From CAZDKK01 sp964603725 (GTDB lineage: Bacteria > Eisenbacteria > RBG-16-71-46 > CAIMUX01 > WJJG01): DNA of 64,000 bases. A program made the position numbers and the translations under genes. The notes under the pieces were generated by a model. That model worked only from the letters and a program-made list of their open reading frames with translations. It was not told where the DNA came from and searched no databases. Position 1 is the stretch's first letter, and each line of letters begins with the position of its first letter. Shown here piece by piece: positions 16,132 to 25,274 of the stretch. The stretch lies in NCBI GenBank assembly GCA_964603725.1, contig CAZRWW010000014.1, positions 1-64,000 of the forward strand, written 5' to 3'.

Positions 16132-19100
16132 ATGATCCAGACTCCAGACAAGCGCCAGACCGCCGGCGGGCAGCCCGTGGGCGCCGTGCTCGTCGTGGGC
16201 GGCGGCGTGGCGGGCATGCAGGCCACGCTCGATCTGGTGAACTCCGGCTACAAGGTCTACCTGGTCGAGAAGGCGCCGGGCATCGGCGGCAAGATGGCCC
16301 AGCTCGACAAGACCTTCCCGACCAACGACTGCTCGATGTGCATCGTCTCGCCCAAGCTGGTCGAGGTCGGCCGGCACAAGGACGTCGAGCTGCTCACGCA
16401 CACCGAGGTGACCGCGATCACGGGCGAGGTCGGCGACTTCCAGGTGAAGATCCGCCGGCACGCGCGCTACGTCGACGAGGAGAAGTGCACCGGCTGCGGG
16501 ATGTGCGAGGAGCACTGCCCGGTCATCTTCAAGCCCTACTTCCCCGAGGCGGTGGCGCCATGCCTGGGCGCCGAGGTCAAGGGCGAACAAGGCCGGGCCG
16601 CCGTCGCGGCCGGCGCGGATGCCGGAGCAGGCGGCAAGCCACGACCGATCCTGTCCGAGCGCCTCGTTCACATGATCCCCTACCGCGGCCCGGTCGCCGG
16701 TCCCGCGCCCCAGGCCTGGACCTACAAGGTGAGCGCCGAGAAGTGCATCCGCTGCGGCGCATGCTTCAAGGCTTGCCCGGTCGACGCGATCACCTGGAGT
16801 AAGGGCGAGCGCGCGGTGATCGACGCGGCCAAGTGCATCGGCTGCGGGGCTTGCTTCACGGCCTGCCCGCCCAAGGCCGCGGCCATCGAGCGCGGCGGCA
16901 TCGCCGAGATCGAGCAGGGCTTCGCCGGCGCGGTGGCCAAGCGGTCCATGCGCCTGAAAGACGAGTTCGCCGGCCAGATGGGCCACGACTGCATCCGCTG
17001 CGGGCTGTGCGTGACGACCTGCCATGAGCTGATGGGGGCGGGGGCGCTCAAGCTCAAGGCCGAGGGGATCGAGGCGAGCCAGCACCTGTGCCGCGCATGC
17101 GGCGCGTGCGTGCAGATGTGCCCCGTCGGCTTCCTGAAGATGGAAGACCTGACCCCGCTCACCCCGCAGGTCATGCCCGATCCCTTCGACGAGGGGCTGG
17201 GGCGCAAGAAGCCGATCAAGATCTTCTATCCGCAGGTCGTCCCGCGCATCCCGGTGATCGACGATCAGAGCTGCGTGCATTTGCGCGCCGGGAAGTGCGG
17301 CGTCTGCTCGCAGATCTGCGGCGTCCACGCGATCGACTACGACGCCGAGCCGCGCGACATCGAGCTGCACGTCGGCGCGGTCGTGCTGGCCCCGGGCGGC
17401 AAGGAATTCGAGGCCGAGGTCCGCGGGGAGTACGGCTACGGCATCTACGACAACGTGATCACCTCGATCCAGTTCGAGCGCATGCTGTCGGCCTCGGGCC
17501 CCACGATGGGCCACATCTTCCGGCCCTCGGATCACAAGGACCCCAAGAAGATCGCCTGGATCCAGTGCGTGGGCTCGCGCGACCGCACCTGCGACAAGGA
17601 CTACTGCTCCTCGGTCTGCTGCATGTACGCCTCCAAGGAGGCGGTGATCGCCAAGGAGCACGATCCCGAAGTCGAGCCGACGATCTTCTTCATCGACTTG
17701 CGCGCCTTCGGCAAAGGCTTCGACGAGTACGTGACGCGCGCCGAGGAGCAGCACGGCGTGCGCTACGTGCGCTCGATGGTGAGCCGCATCTTCGAGGACC
17801 CGGTCACGCGCGATCTCACCCTGCGCTACATCGACGAGCAGGGCGAGCGGCGCGAGGAGACCTTCGATCTCGTCGTGCTGTCGGTCGGCTTCCGCGTGCC
17901 GCCCGCGGCCCGCGAGCTGGCCGAGCGCTTTGGCTTTGACGTCGACCGTTACGGGTTTGCCGATACGACGAGCTTCGAGCCGCTCGAGACGAGCCGCCGG
18001 GGTATCTTCGCCTGCGGCATCCTCAACAGCCCGAAGGACATTCCCGAGACGGTCATGGAGGCGGGCGGCGCCGCCGGCGCGGTGAGCAAGTACCTCGCCG
18101 CCGCGCGCGGGACGCTGACCAAGGAGGCATTCACGCCGCCCGAGGCGGAGATCCCGGGCGACGCCGGCATTCGCGTGGGCGTCTTCGTCTGCCACTGCGG
18201 CCGGAACATCGGGGGGGTGATCGACGTCCCCGCCACGACCGCCTACGCGCGGACGCTGCCCAATGTCGTCCATGCCGCGGACCTCCTCTACGCCTGCTCG
18301 ATGGACGCGCAGGAATCGCTGTCGAAGGCGATCACGGCGCACCGGCTCAACCGCATCGTGGTATCGGCCTGCTCGCCCAAGACCCACGAGCCGCTCTTCC
18401 AGGAAACGATGGAGGCGGCGGGCTTGAACAAGTACCTCTTCGAGTTCGCCAACATCCGCAACCACGTGAGCTGGGTGCACAAGGACGTGCCCGCGCAGGC
18501 CACCGAGAAAGCCAAGGACCTCGTGCGCATGGCGGTGGCCAAGGTCAGCCGTGCCGAAGCCCTGGCCGAGGCGCGGCTCGACATCGATCAGAGCGCGATG
18601 GTGATCGGCGGTGGCATCTCGGGCATGACGGCCGCCAAGACGCTGGCCAACCAGGGCTACGCGGTCCACCTGATCGAGCGCGAGCCGGAGCTGGGCGGCC
18701 AAGCCAACCGGCTCCATCGCACGTGGATGGGCGAGGACATCCAGGCCGCGCTGCGCGATCTCAAGAAGGCCGTGAGCACCGATCCCTTAATCACCGTGCA
18801 CACGGGCACGACGCTCAAGGCGGTCGATGGGTTCGTCGGCAACTTTACCTCGACGCTCGCCAAGAACGGCGCCGAGACCCAGGTGCGCCACGGCGTGGCG
18901 GTCGTCGCCACGGGCGCGGGCGCTCACGTGCCCAGCGAGTACTTGTACGGTCAGAACCCGGCGGTCCTCACGCACCAGGAGCTGGACGAGCGGCTGATGC
19001 GCCACGATCCGAGCCTCAAGCACGTGCGCGCGGCCGCCTTCATCCAGTGCGTCGGCTCGCGCGAGCCCGAGCGGCCTTACTGCTCGCGCGTCTGCTGCAC

Positions 19101-19839
19101 GCACACCCTCGAAGCGGCGCTGGCCTTGAAGGAGCTCAATCCCGCGATGGACGTCTACGTCCTCTACCGGGACATCCGCAGCTACGGACTGCGGGAGCTC
19201 GTCTACGAGCGTGCTCGGCGCGAGGGCGTCAAGTTCATCCGCTTCGATGTCGCCGCCAAGCCGCAGGTGACCGCGGGGCCCGACGGGCTACTCATCCGCG
19301 TCTCCGACCCGGCCCTGCACCAGGAGTGGGAGATCCGCGCGGACCTGCTCACGCTGGCGGCGGCGATCGTGCCGTACAAGGACGAGAAGCTGGCCCAGAT
19401 GTTCAAGGTGCCCTTGACCGAGCAGGGGTTCTTCCTCGAGGCGCACGTCAAGCTGGGGCCCTCGGAGTTCGCCACCGACGGGGTTTTCCTGTGTGGGCTG
19501 GCGCACTACCCCAAGGGCATCGACGAGAGCATCACCCAGGCGCGCGCCGCCGCCTCGCGGGCGACGACGCTGCTGGCGCGGCGCAGCATCAACATCTCCG
19601 GCACGGTTGCCTACGTCGACCCGCGCCATTGCTCGAGCTGCGGCGTGTGCGTCGAGGTCTGCCCCTACAGCGCGCCCAACTTCCTCGAGTCGGGGCCGTG
19701 GGCGGGCAAGTCGGAGATCAACCCGATCCTGTGCAAGGGCTGCGGGCTGTGCGTGGCCTCGTGTCGTTCGAACGCGATCTTCGCCCGCGGCTTCTCGGAG
19801 GAGCAGATCATCGCGCAGATCGAGGAGGCCTTCGTCTGA
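16132..19839 (+). CDS. hdrA: Double-length HdrA-like flavin/iron-sulfur subunit (tandem HdrA modules)
   Basis: At 1235 residues this is about twice a standard HdrA. The first half (about 1-660) has an FAD Rossmann motif VVGGGVAGMQ (21-30), a CSMC site (67-70), a ferredoxin-like motif (119-129), pairs of [4Fe-4S] motifs at 205-215/235-245 and 287-297/320-330, another Cys group at 381-396, and a flavoprotein closing segment with IQCVGSRDR and CSSVCC. The second half (about 680-1235) repeats the plan, beginning with the HdrA-typical GVFVCHCGRNIGG, a second FAD motif VIGGGISGMTA (824-834), IQCVGSREPE, CSRVCC, and a terminal pair of ferredoxin motifs (1167-1177 and 1201-1211). HdrA is the bifurcating flavin subunit. 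The extra module may add a second flavin or electron route. The stop overlaps flxD by one base. Confidence 0.93.
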   Translation: MIQTPDKRQTAGGQPVGAVLVVGGGVAGMQATLDLVNSGYKVYLVEKAPGIGGKMAQLDKTFPTNDCSMCIVSPKLVEVGRHKDVELLTHTEVTAITGEVGDFQVKIRRHARYVDEEKCTGCGMCEEHCPVIFKPYFPEAVAPCLGAEVKGEQGRAAVAAGADAGAGGKPRPILSERLVHMIPYRGPVAGPAPQAWTYKVSAEKCIRCGACFKACPVDAITWSKGERAVIDAAKCIGCGACFTACPPKAAAIERGGIAEIEQGFAGAVAKRSMRLKDEFAGQMGHDCIRCGLCVTTCHELMGAGALKLKAEGIEASQHLCRACGACVQMCPVGFLKMEDLTPLTPQVMPDPFDEGLGRKKPIKIFYPQVVPRIPVIDDQSCVHLRAGKCGVCSQICGVHAIDYDAEPRDIELHVGAVVLAPGGKEFEAEVRGEYGYGIYDNVITSIQFERMLSASGPTMGHIFRPSDHKDPKKIAWIQCVGSRDRTCDKDYCSSVCCMYASKEAVIAKEHDPEVEPTIFFIDLRAFGKGFDEYVTRAEEQHGVRYVRSMVSRIFEDPVTRDLTLRYIDEQGERREETFDLVVLSVGFRVPPAARELAERFGFDVDRYGFADTTSFEPLETSRRGIFACGILNSPKDIPETVMEAGGAAGAVSKYLAAARGTLTKEAFTPPEAEIPGDAGIRVGVFVCHCGRNIGGVIDVPATTAYARTLPNVVHAADLLYACSMDAQESLSKAITAHRLNRIVVSACSPKTHEPLFQETMEAAGLNKYLFEFANIRNHVSWVHKDVPAQATEKAKDLVRMAVAKVSRAEALAEARLDIDQSAMVIGGGISGMTAAKTLANQGYAVHLIEREPELGGQANRLHRTWMGEDIQAALRDLKKAVSTDPLITVHTGTTLKAVDGFVGNFTSTLAKNGAETQVRHGVAVVATGAGAHVPSEYLYGQNPAVLTHQELDERLMRHDPSLKHVRAAAFIQCVGSREPERPYCSRVCCTHTLEAALALKELNPAMDVYVLYRDIRSYGLRELVYERARREGVKFIRFDVAAKPQVTAGPDGLLIRVSDPALHQEWEIRADLLTLAAAIVPYKDEKLAQMFKVPLTEQGFFLEAHVKLGPSEFATDGVFLCGLAHYPKGIDESITQARAAASRATTLLARRSINISGTVAYVDPRHCSSCGVCVEVCPYSAPNFLESGPWAGKSEINPILCKGCGLCVASCRSNAIFARGFSEEQIIAQIEEAFV

Positions 19840-20426
19840 TGGACCACGCCGTGGGCACACACGCGCAGGTAGGGACAGCTCGGGCGGGGTCGGCGCAGGC
19901 AAGTGCGGCGCTGGCGGGGACAGCGCAGGCGGGGACGGCGGGAGCGGCCGCGATGGCGGGGGAGCGACCGGCGACCAGGCCGGGGGACGTGGACATGGCA
20001 GCCTGGGAGCCGCGCATCGTCACGATCCTGTGCAACTGGTGCACCTACGGCGCCGCCGATCTGGCCGGCGTCAACCGCCTGCAGTATCCGACCAACTTCA
20101 AGGTCATCCGCGTTCCGTGCACGGGGCGCATCGGACCGAAAATGATCCTGGCCGCCTTCCGCAGCGGCGCCGACGGCGTGTGGGTCTCGGGCTGCCACCC
20201 CGGCGACTGCCACTACATCGAGGGCAACTTCTACGCGCGCCGGCGCTTCACGATGCTGCGCGCGCTACTCAAGCATGTCGGCATCGACGAGCGCCGGTTG
20301 CACTTCTCGTGGATCTCCGCCGCCGAGGGGCCCAAGTTTGCGGCGACGGCCAAGGAGGTCGTCGCGGCGGTCAAGCAGGCGGGGCCGGCGCATCAGCTCA
20401 TCAAGACGAGGGCACAGGTGGTCTAG
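19839..20426 (+). CDS. flxD: MvhD/FlxD-like electron-transfer protein
   Basis: The conserved core begins WEPRIVTILCNWCTYGAADL and continues with RVPCTGRIGP, a GADGVWVSGCHPGDCHY segment and a C-terminal FAATAKEVV helix. This is the MvhD/FlxD family, which carries a [2Fe-2S] cluster linking a hydrogenase or FlxABC to HdrA. ATG 19839 overlaps the hdrA stop (TGATG) and gives 195 residues, but the first 52 are a low-complexity Ala/Gly/Thr stretch. A second ATG at 19995, preceded by a G-rich site, would start right at the conserved core. The longer form is given because of the coupled start; the shorter one is equally possible. Confidence 0.9.
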   Translation: MDHAVGTHAQVGTARAGSAQASAALAGTAQAGTAGAAAMAGERPATRPGDVDMAAWEPRIVTILCNWCTYGAADLAGVNRLQYPTNFKVIRVPCTGRIGPKMILAAFRSGADGVWVSGCHPGDCHYIEGNFYARRRFTMLRALLKHVGIDERRLHFSWISAAEGPKFAATAKEVVAAVKQAGPAHQLIKTRAQVV

Positions 20427-20493
20427 GGATCATCTGATCCAGGGACTATCGGGGCAGAGGGATAGGCAGCACGACAGAGGGACAGGTGCTTAC

Positions 20494-21456
20494 GTGACAG
20501 GTTACACGGACAAGCTGCGCGCGGCCGCGCGGCGCCTGCTCGACGAGAAGAAGGTGGACTGCTTCATCGGGTACCGCGCCGGCTCGGTGCCGCTCGTCCA
20601 CCATCCGGTCGTGATCACGCGCCCCGAGCAGGCCGACAGCCTGGTGTGGGACGCGAACTGCGCCATCAACCTGGCGAACTTCGTTGTCGGCCGCAAGGGC
20701 AGCATCGGCATCGTGGCGACGGGCTGCGTCTCGCGGAACCTCGTGACGCTGATCCAGGAGCACCAGGTCGCGCGCGATCAGCTCCACATCGTGGGCGTGC
20801 CGTGCACCGGGATGCTCGATCGCAGCGCGATCGCGAAGAAGATCGCGGAGAAGCACGCCGGCCGGGAGATCACCGGCGCCCGCCTGAACGGCGAGAAGCT
20901 GGTCATCACCGTCGAGGGGGGAAGCGAGGAGCTCCGCTACCAGGACTTCCTGGCGCGCAACTGCCGCATCTGCGCGCACCACAATCCGGTCATCCACGAC
21001 GAGATGCTGGGCGACCCGGTGCCCGATCCGGCCGGTTACGTGGCGCCCGAGGATGTGCTGGCCGCGGCCAAACAGAGTGAGGAAGAACGCTGGAGCTTCT
21101 TCCAGCAGGCCTTCGCGCCGTGCATCCGCTGCTACGCCTGCCGCAACGCCTGCCCGATGTGCTACTGCCCCACCTGCTTCGTGGACGAATCGCGCCCGCA
21201 GTGGGTCGGCAAGAGCTCGGATCCGACCGACACGCTGACCTTCCACTTCCTGCGCGCCTTGCACCTGGCGGGGCGCTGCACGGACTGCGGCGCCTGCGAG
21301 CGGGCGTGCCCGCTGGACATCCCGGTCCGCTACCTGACCAGCCGGCTGAATGCGGAGGCCAAGGAGCTCTACGACTTCGAGGCCGGCCTCGACCCGGACC
21401 AGCGGCCGCTGCTGGACCAGTACCGGCTGGAGGATCACAACGAGTTCTTCAAGTAG
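20494..21456 (+). CDS. flxC: FlxC-like iron-sulfur protein
   Basis: GTG 20494 is used: it precedes the conserved start TGYTDKLRAAARRLLDEKKV, giving 320 residues, and the frame upstream of it encodes only Arg/Ser-rich sequence. The first half resembles F420-hydrogenase beta-type proteins (DCFIGYRAGSVP, GIVATGCVSRNLVTL). It is followed by NCRICAHHNP, then a dense Cys motif CIRCYACRNACPMCYCPTC and a ferredoxin motif CTDCGACERACP. In Flx complexes this subunit relays electrons between FlxA/B and FlxD/HdrA. It is preceded by 67 bases after flxD and followed by 37 before flxB. Confidence 0.88.
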   Translation: MTGYTDKLRAAARRLLDEKKVDCFIGYRAGSVPLVHHPVVITRPEQADSLVWDANCAINLANFVVGRKGSIGIVATGCVSRNLVTLIQEHQVARDQLHIVGVPCTGMLDRSAIAKKIAEKHAGREITGARLNGEKLVITVEGGSEELRYQDFLARNCRICAHHNPVIHDEMLGDPVPDPAGYVAPEDVLAAAKQSEEERWSFFQQAFAPCIRCYACRNACPMCYCPTCFVDESRPQWVGKSSDPTDTLTFHFLRALHLAGRCTDCGACERACPLDIPVRYLTSRLNAEAKELYDFEAGLDPDQRPLLDQYRLEDHNEFFK

Positions 21457-21493
21457 CGGGGGGGACATTGGGGGGTGAAGTGCTGAGCCCGCC

Positions 21494-22639
21494 ATGGCTG
21501 GCGGCAGCAGCTCCGAGGTGGCGCGGATGGCGATGAGACACTACACATACGATGACTTCCTGAGCGCGGTCGCGAAGCTGCGCCCGGCGCACAAGGTCTT
21601 CGTGCCGGTGCGCGAGGGCGAATTCTATGTCTTCAAGGAGCTCGCCGACGGGACTCGCCCCGACTTTGGCTACCGCAAGACGCGCATCTCGCCCAAGGGC
21701 CTCGTCTTCCCGCAGTCCGAGCGCATGCTGGTCTACACGACCGACGAGCACGAGCCCGAGCATCACATCATGAAGGAGGCGCCCAAGGAGTACCCGCCCC
21801 AGGTGGTGGTGGGCATCCGCCCCTACGACGCGCTCGCGTTCAAGGTGATGGACGTCAACTTCGACACGCCCGAGTACAAAGATCCCTGGTGGATCCTCCG
21901 CTACGCCGCGACGACCCTGGTGGGCATCTGCCGGGCCGAGGCCGACGCGAGCATGTTCGCGACCGAGAACTACGCGGGGCCGTATGACGAGCGCGGCCTC
22001 GATGCGATCGTCTACGACATCGGCGCCGGCTACGTCGCCAAGGCGGTCACGCCCAAGGGCGAGGCGGTGCTCGCGGCGATGGGCGGCGCGGAGGCGGGCC
22101 CGGCCGAGCGAGCGGCCGTCGAGAAGCTGATCGCGCAGGCGCCCAAGCTGCCGGCCCTGCCCACCGAGCGGATCAAGGCGCAGCCGGTCGTGCCGCTCTT
22201 CGAGGCGAACTTCTGGGAAGAGGTCGCCGCGGGGTGCCTCAACTGCGGCGTCTGCACCTTCCTGTGTCCGACCTGCTGGTGCTTCGACATCCAGGACGAG
22301 GTGCGCAAGCAGCAGGGCGACCGCATCCGCAACTGGGACTCGTGCATGTTCCCGCTCTACACGCTGCACGCCTCGGGGCACAACCCGCGGGGGGTGAAGA
22401 CGCAGCGCGTGCGCAACCGGTTCATGCACAAGCTGAAGTACTACCTCGACAAGTACGACCGGGGCGTGATGTGCGTCGGCTGCGGCCGGTGCGTCGAGGC
22501 CTGCCCCGTCAACATCGACATACGCGAGGTCGCCGAGCGGATGAACGGCTTTGTCGCCGCGGCAGGCCCGTCGGGCTCCCCGGCAACCGCGCCGGCAGGC
22601 CCGGCGGCCGGGTCCCCGGCAACCCCAGCGAGCAGGTGA
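21494..22639 (+). CDS. flxB: FlxB-like (AsrA-type) ferredoxin subunit
   Basis: The product (381 residues) belongs with the 4Fe-4S electron carriers related to anaerobic sulfite reductase AsrA and hydrogenase beta subunits. Motifs include PPQVVVGIRPYDALAF, NYAGPYDERGLDAIVYD, CLNCGVCTFLCPTCWCFD and CVGCGRCVEACPVNIDIREV. The start is uncertain: ATG 21527 or 21533, after a GAGGTG site, would begin near RHYTYDDFLSAV where the conserved region starts. The C-terminus ends in a Pro/Ala/Gly-rich tail. The stop precedes flxA by seven bases. It should pass electrons from FlxA onward. Confidence 0.88.
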   Translation: MAGGSSSEVARMAMRHYTYDDFLSAVAKLRPAHKVFVPVREGEFYVFKELADGTRPDFGYRKTRISPKGLVFPQSERMLVYTTDEHEPEHHIMKEAPKEYPPQVVVGIRPYDALAFKVMDVNFDTPEYKDPWWILRYAATTLVGICRAEADASMFATENYAGPYDERGLDAIVYDIGAGYVAKAVTPKGEAVLAAMGGAEAGPAERAAVEKLIAQAPKLPALPTERIKAQPVVPLFEANFWEEVAAGCLNCGVCTFLCPTCWCFDIQDEVRKQQGDRIRNWDSCMFPLYTLHASGHNPRGVKTQRVRNRFMHKLKYYLDKYDRGVMCVGCGRCVEACPVNIDIREVAERMNGFVAAAGPSGSPATAPAGPAAGSPATPASR

Positions 22640-22646
22640 GCCCAAG

Positions 22647-23519
22647 ATGATCGCTACTCCACAGAATCCCTTTCTGCCCTACCCGATGAGGATCGAGGAG
22701 ATCATCACCGAGACGGGCGACCACTCGCTGAAGACCTTCAAGCTCGTCTTCTTGAATAAGGCCGACGAGGAGGCGTTCACCTTCATCCCCGGCCAGTTCG
22801 CCGAGATCTCGATCGCCGGCAAGGGCGAGATCCCGATCGGCATCGCCTCGTCGCCGACCGAGAAGGGCCACCTGCTCTTCACGGTGCAGAAGATGGGCGT
22901 GGTGACGGCCTACCTGCACAGCATGAAGCCGGGCGACATCGTCGGCGTGCGCGGACCGCTGGGGAACTGGTACCCGTGGGAGCGGATGGCCGGCAAGAAC
23001 GTGATCATCATCGGGGGCGGGTGCGCCTTCTCGACGCTGCGCTCCTCGATCGTCTACATCAGCGATCCCGCCAATCGCAAGAAGTTCGAGAAGGTCTCGG
23101 TGGTCTACGGCGCGCGGTGCCTGAGTCTACTGCTCTACAACGACTGTCTGGACCGCTGGAAGGAGTCGGAGAGCGGCATCGAGATGCACGTGACGGTCGA
23201 TGCGATGCAGGCGGACGAGCCCTGGCGGCCGCGTTGGGAGTGCCACACGGGGTTCGTGCCGGCGGTGGTGAAGGAGAAGATCAAGGACCCGGCCAACGCG
23301 ATCGTCATCATCTGCGGGCCGCCGGCGATGCTCAAGTACACGATGCCGGTGCTCAAGGCGGCGCAGTTCAGTGATGATCAGATCTACCTCTCGCTCGAGA
23401 ACCGCATGAAGTGCGGCATCGGCATGTGCGGCCGCTGCAACGTGGGCGGCAAGCTCGTGTGCAAGGACGGGCCGGTCTTCACGCTGGCGGAGCTGGGGGA
23501 GCTGCCGAGGGAGACGTAG
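22647..23519 (+). CDS. flxA: FlxA-like NAD(P)H-binding flavoprotein with [2Fe-2S] cluster
   Basis: ATG 22647 follows AGGTGAG at 22633-22639 and gives 290 residues. The chain is a ferredoxin-NADP reductase-type module (AsrB/PyrK-like): a FAD-binding barrel with FIPGQFAEISI and IPIGIASSP, a nucleotide-binding part starting NVIIIGGGCAFSTLRSS, a terminal ICGPPAMLKY segment, and a C-terminal [2Fe-2S] motif MKCGIGMCGRCNVGGKLVC. In the Flx complex this is the entry point for NADH. It is the last gene of the operon. A hairpin with a seven-pair stem (23507-23513 with 23529-23535) spans the stop codon but lacks a T-run. Confidence 0.92.
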   Translation: MIATPQNPFLPYPMRIEEIITETGDHSLKTFKLVFLNKADEEAFTFIPGQFAEISIAGKGEIPIGIASSPTEKGHLLFTVQKMGVVTAYLHSMKPGDIVGVRGPLGNWYPWERMAGKNVIIIGGGCAFSTLRSSIVYISDPANRKKFEKVSVVYGARCLSLLLYNDCLDRWKESESGIEMHVTVDAMQADEPWRPRWECHTGFVPAVVKEKIKDPANAIVIICGPPAMLKYTMPVLKAAQFSDDQIYLSLENRMKCGIGMCGRCNVGGKLVCKDGPVFTLAELGELPRET

Positions 23520-23957
23520 GGGGGGCTGCTCCCTCGCGATTCTCACAGTTGTCAGGCCAGGCGGGCGGGCGCCGTTCGCCGAGAAACTGCACGAGGAGAT
23601 CGCTGCGGCTGTCACGCACGGCCACCCGATCTTCACGATTCCCGAGGTGGTGCGGGGTCTTTGGTTGGCGCCGCACTCGTCCCAGGACGCAACTCTCCAG
23701 GCTCGCCCGCGGCGAGAAGAACAGCAGCCACTTCTATGGAGGAGTATACCAGTGCAGTTCAGCCCCATCCGCCGGATCTTGACCCTCTTGCATCCGGTGC
23801 AAACTCGGCGGACGCGACGCGGGACTGCAGCTTTCCGGAGGTGCGCGCGAAGGTTGCTGCCGGCCGGCTATCCGCATACCCTGGGGTGTCGGCATCGAGA
23901 ACTGCGCGCCCTCCCCCAGTACGTGCGCGCCGGCTCGTGGTCGAAGGAGGTGCGGCG
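23520..23957. other. Intergenic region without a supported gene
   Basis: Several short open frames cover this stretch on both strands, but none has a ribosome site together with recognisable sequence. A plus-strand segment near 23580-23660 (EKLHEEIAAAVTHGHPIFT) looks protein-like but is short and interrupted by frame changes, so it may be gene debris. Confidence 0.4.
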
Positions 23958-24338
23958 ATGCCCGCAGTGGTCAACATCGAGCGATGTTTCACGCTGTTCA
24001 CAGACACCTTCTCGCCGAAGATCGTGGGCGAGCTCAATGGCCAGCACGTCAAGATCGTCCGGCTCGAGGGTGACAAAGTTCCCTGGCACACGCACGATCA
24101 TGAGGACGAGCTCTTCCTCGTGCTCGAGGGCGAGCTCGACGTCCTGGAGCGCGACGGCGCGGTGACGCTGCGCCCAGGAGAGTTCACGATCGTGCCCAGC
24201 GGTCGCGAGCACCGCGTGCTGCCCCGCGGGCACGTCAAGCTGCTGCTGTTCGAGCCGGCCGGAATCGCGCACACGGGCAACGTGCGCGCCGAGATCACCC
24301 GCGACAGCTACGATTGGCTCGACCCAGGAGAGGCGTGA
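23958..24338 (+). CDS. Cupin-domain protein
   Basis: AAGGAGG at 23944-23950 places the start at ATG 23958, giving 126 residues. The product is a single cupin barrel. The first motif is VPWHTHDHEDELFLVLEGEL, with the usual two His and Glu metal ligands, and the second is PGEFTIVPSGREHRVL. Small cupins of this type bind a metal and can act as isomerases, dioxygenases or sensors; the substrate cannot be told from sequence. Its neighbours give no pathway. A second, different cupin lies at 25275. Confidence 0.88.
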   Translation: MPAVVNIERCFTLFTDTFSPKIVGELNGQHVKIVRLEGDKVPWHTHDHEDELFLVLEGELDVLERDGAVTLRPGEFTIVPSGREHRVLPRGHVKLLLFEPAGIAHTGNVRAEITRDSYDWLDPGEA

Positions 24339-25274
24339 GGTCGCCGCTCGGCATGCTGCCACTGCGCCCGCGAATCCGGCGGCGTCGCCGCCGAGGGCTC
24401 CGCGCGCCCGCTCAGGCGACGCGCCAGGAATGCCTCGGCCATGGTTCCGAAGACGATCCGGGTCTCCAGACGAGTGAGCCCATCCCCCTCTTGGGCGTCC
24501 GCCCCCACCTTTGTCTCGGCCGCTCACGTCGGGGGCACCGCCAGCGCTTGTCGAGCCTCTAGAGACCGGAGGGGGTCCACATGTGTAGAACACCGTCGTG
24601 TGATCGTGCCAAGATGCCCATGCCAAGGGGAGGCGCGATGGCGATTGCCGGGACATCGGCGTCGACCTGGGGCAACCCGGTGATCCCCGAGCTCGGGATT
24701 GCCCATGTGCTAGCGCATATCCCCGACCTCTTTGCGCTCGCAACGGTCATGGATTGCGAGCAGATCCTCCAGACCACCGGAGAGGGGAGCTCCTAGACTT
24801 CGGGCGGATCCTGCAACCCCTCTGGCGGGATCCAACCGTGCTCAAGGGCATCGTCGTCGTCATCGCATGGCCGGCCGACTGGGGCCTCGTCGCGGTTGAG
24901 GGCCGCTGTGGACCCCGTCCGTGAACGTCCTCAGCAATTGGGCCGAGGTGGTCATCACCGTGTATCCAGGCTGCGGGCTGGGCGATTTCCTCGCGATCCT
25001 GCGGGCGCCCCTCGACGTGCTTGCCACCCTCCTGCTATGTGAACACGGACACCGATCGGTTCGAGCTGGGGCCTGCGGGGGCGGCATGGCACATGCACGC
25101 TTCTGCGGATTTGCCTACGAGACGAACTCGCCGTACGAGGCCCGCGCGAGAGACAACCGGCCATGCCCCAACCCCCCATTGCAGCCCGCGACCGTCGCGC
25201 CTAGTATGCTGGTGTGGGGATGAATACGGCTGAGGTGATGACCGCGAACCGGCCAACAGATGCGAGGAGACGAC
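24339..25274. other. Region without a supported gene, probably decayed coding sequence
   Basis: Over 900 bases hold only short open frames. Some plus-strand pieces look protein-like, for example PELGIAHVLAHIPDLFAL before a stop at 24796, DPTVLKGIVVVIAWPADWG near 24835-24890, and NVLSNWAEVVITVYPGCGL from 24921. They are in different frames and none has a good start signal. I read this as a possible frameshifted relic but cannot name the family. Confidence 0.35.

Noticed and set aside
16108..18717. Long minus-strand open frame opposite hdrA
   Set aside because: It mirrors the codon bias of hdrA, and its His/Asp/Arg-rich content shows no family features.
16132..19839. QmoAB-type sulfate-respiration proteins
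   Set aside because: The neighbours are hdrB, hdrC and flxABCD rather than qmoC, aprAB or sat, and the HdrA-specific CHCG segment is present.
24308..24508. Minus-strand open frame with TRLETRIVFGTMAEAFLARR
   Set aside because: It is short, lacks a start signal and overlaps the end of the cupin gene.
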